A stretch of DNA of 12,717 bases. Origin: 66-474 sp051962095. GTDB lineage: Bacteria > Pseudomonadota > Gammaproteobacteria > Xanthomonadales > Rhodanobacteraceae. A program made the position numbers and the translations under genes. Positions 11,949-12,717 of this stretch are shown here, in pieces; the first letter of the stretch is position 1; each line of letters begins with the position of its first letter. Location of the stretch: contig JBQCCP010000078.1 in assembly GCA_051962095.1 (NCBI GenBank), forward strand, positions 1 to 12,717. Direction: 5' to 3'. Under the pieces are notes generated by a model. The model was not told where the DNA came from and did not search any database. It saw nothing but the letters and a program-made list of their open reading frames with translations.

Positions 11949-12717
11949 ATGATCGACTTTCCCCGCTGGAAATACTGGCTGGTCGGCCTCGCGATGGTGC
12001 TCGGCCTGCTGTACGCCTCACCCAACGCGTTCCGGCCGCAGCCCGCCGTGCAGATCGTGGCCAACCGCGATGCCAAAGTGGACGCGACGCTGCAGAAGAA
12101 CGTCGCCAATGACCTCGACAAGGCGAACGTGCCCTACCAGGACATCTCGATCGAGAAGGATCGGATGCTGGTGCGCTTCGCCAACACCGACGTGCAACTG
12201 CGCGGTTCCGACGTGCTGCGCGTGGCTTTGGGCGACGACTACACGGTCGCGTTGAACCTCGCGACCACGGTGCCGGCGTGGCTGCAGAAAATCGGCGCGC
12301 GCGCGATGCCGCTGGGCCTCGACCTGCAGGGTGGCGTGCACTTCCTGATGGCGGTGGACCAGAATGCGGTGCTGCAGAAGCAGCAGCAGCGATATCTGGA
12401 CGACATCCGTTCCACGCTGCGCCAGAAACAGATCCCGGTCGACTCGGTGTCGCTGAGCGGCGACGGCGTGCAGGCCGTGTTCAAGACCTCGGACGAGCGC
12501 GACCGGGCTGCCGGTATCATCGGCAGCGACGCGACCGACCTCAACCTCACCGACGGCCGCACCCCGGGCGGCGCCTACACGCTGCACGCGTCCATCAAGC
12601 CGGACGTGCTGCAGAAACTGGCGCAGACCACGATCACCCAGAACGTCACCACGCTGCGCAACCGCGTCAACGCGCTGGGCGTGTCGGAACCGCTGATCCA
12701 GCAGCAGGGCCAGACCC
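11949..12717 (+). CDS. secD: protein translocase subunit SecD, 3' end cut by window
   Basis: The first 256 codons of SecD are visible; the usual length is about 600-620 residues. SecD with SecF uses the proton gradient to pull exported proteins across the inner membrane. The N-terminal TM helix is at residues 6-24 (RWKYWLVGLAMVLGLLYAS, followed by PNAFRP). The periplasmic P1 domain begins after it, with GLDLQGGVHFLMAVD from residue 123, the SecD signature. The frame reaches the window end in TTLRNRVNALGVSEPLIQQQ, also a conserved SecD segment. It lies 48 nt after yajC and is presumably co-transcribed with it. The start ATG has no strong ribosome site but fits the expected SecD N-terminus. secF is expected just past the window. 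Confidence 0.95.
   Translation, partial: MIDFPRWKYWLVGLAMVLGLLYASPNAFRPQPAVQIVANRDAKVDATLQKNVANDLDKANVPYQDISIEKDRMLVRFANTDVQLRGSDVLRVALGDDYTVALNLATTVPAWLQKIGARAMPLGLDLQGGVHFLMAVDQNAVLQKQQQRYLDDIRSTLRQKQIPVDSVSLSGDGVQAVFKTSDERDRAAGIIGSDATDLNLTDGRTPGGAYTLHASIKPDVLQKLAQTTITQNVTTLRNRVNALGVSEPLIQQQGQT

Noticed and set aside
1..12717. CRISPR array, tRNA, rRNA, prophage or toxin-antitoxin genes
   Set aside because: No regularly spaced repeats, no cloverleaf or rRNA-like sequence, and no phage or TA protein signatures seen on either strand.

Overview
The window is a GC-rich stretch of a Gram-negative chromosome. The gene content is a pnt transhydrogenase, a sigma factor with a DUF3106 operon, a SufT-type protein, secreted S53 peptidases with proteobacterial signal peptides, and yajC-secD. 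Together these suggest a gammaproteobacterium of the Xanthomonadales/Lysobacterales (Xanthomonadaceae or Rhodanobacteraceae). That placement is inference from gene families; no rRNA or tRNA is present to fix it. Both ends of the window cut a gene: pntAA at the left and secD at the right.

Left third (1-4660): energy and redox metabolism. The genes for the three-part proton-translocating NAD(P) transhydrogenase are all on the + strand, but they are not contiguous. pntAA (alpha part 1, NAD-binding) ends at 847. pntAB (2880) and pntB (3191) follow only after a three-gene minus-strand operon: an RNA polymerase sigma-70-type factor, a one-pass putative anti-sigma/membrane partner, and an exported DUF3106 protein. 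The three genes of that operon are tightly coupled (an ATGA overlap and a 1-nt gap). The divergent interval between the sigma gene and pntAB (2513-2879) is unusually structured. It holds a 26-bp inverted repeat with arms 218 bp apart (2594-2619 and 2838-2863, 24/26 matching), and several smaller hairpins lie inside.

Middle (4661-6048): a minus-strand multi-pass membrane protein of unknown function converges on pntB. A plus-strand MIP18/DUF59-family Fe-S assembly factor of the SufT type diverges from it.

Right-centre (6049-10882): an extracellular proteolysis island. Two paralogous sedolisin/kumamolisin (S53) pre-pro-peptidases lie in the same orientation with complete catalytic residues. The first carries an added 12-proline linker and a C-terminal P domain; the second ends after the catalytic domain. 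A small two-pass membrane protein sits between them. The first peptidase ends in a strong intrinsic terminator and so does the second. Both are preceded, about 210-225 nt upstream of the start, by the same 18-nt box (16/18), suggesting shared control.

Right end (10883-12717): a short single-domain asparaginase-like protein on the minus strand, with a well-formed promoter and a palindrome over its start site. It is divergent from yajC-secD, the start of the Sec accessory (SecDF-YajC) operon. The gene that often precedes yajC in proteobacteria (tgt) is not here.
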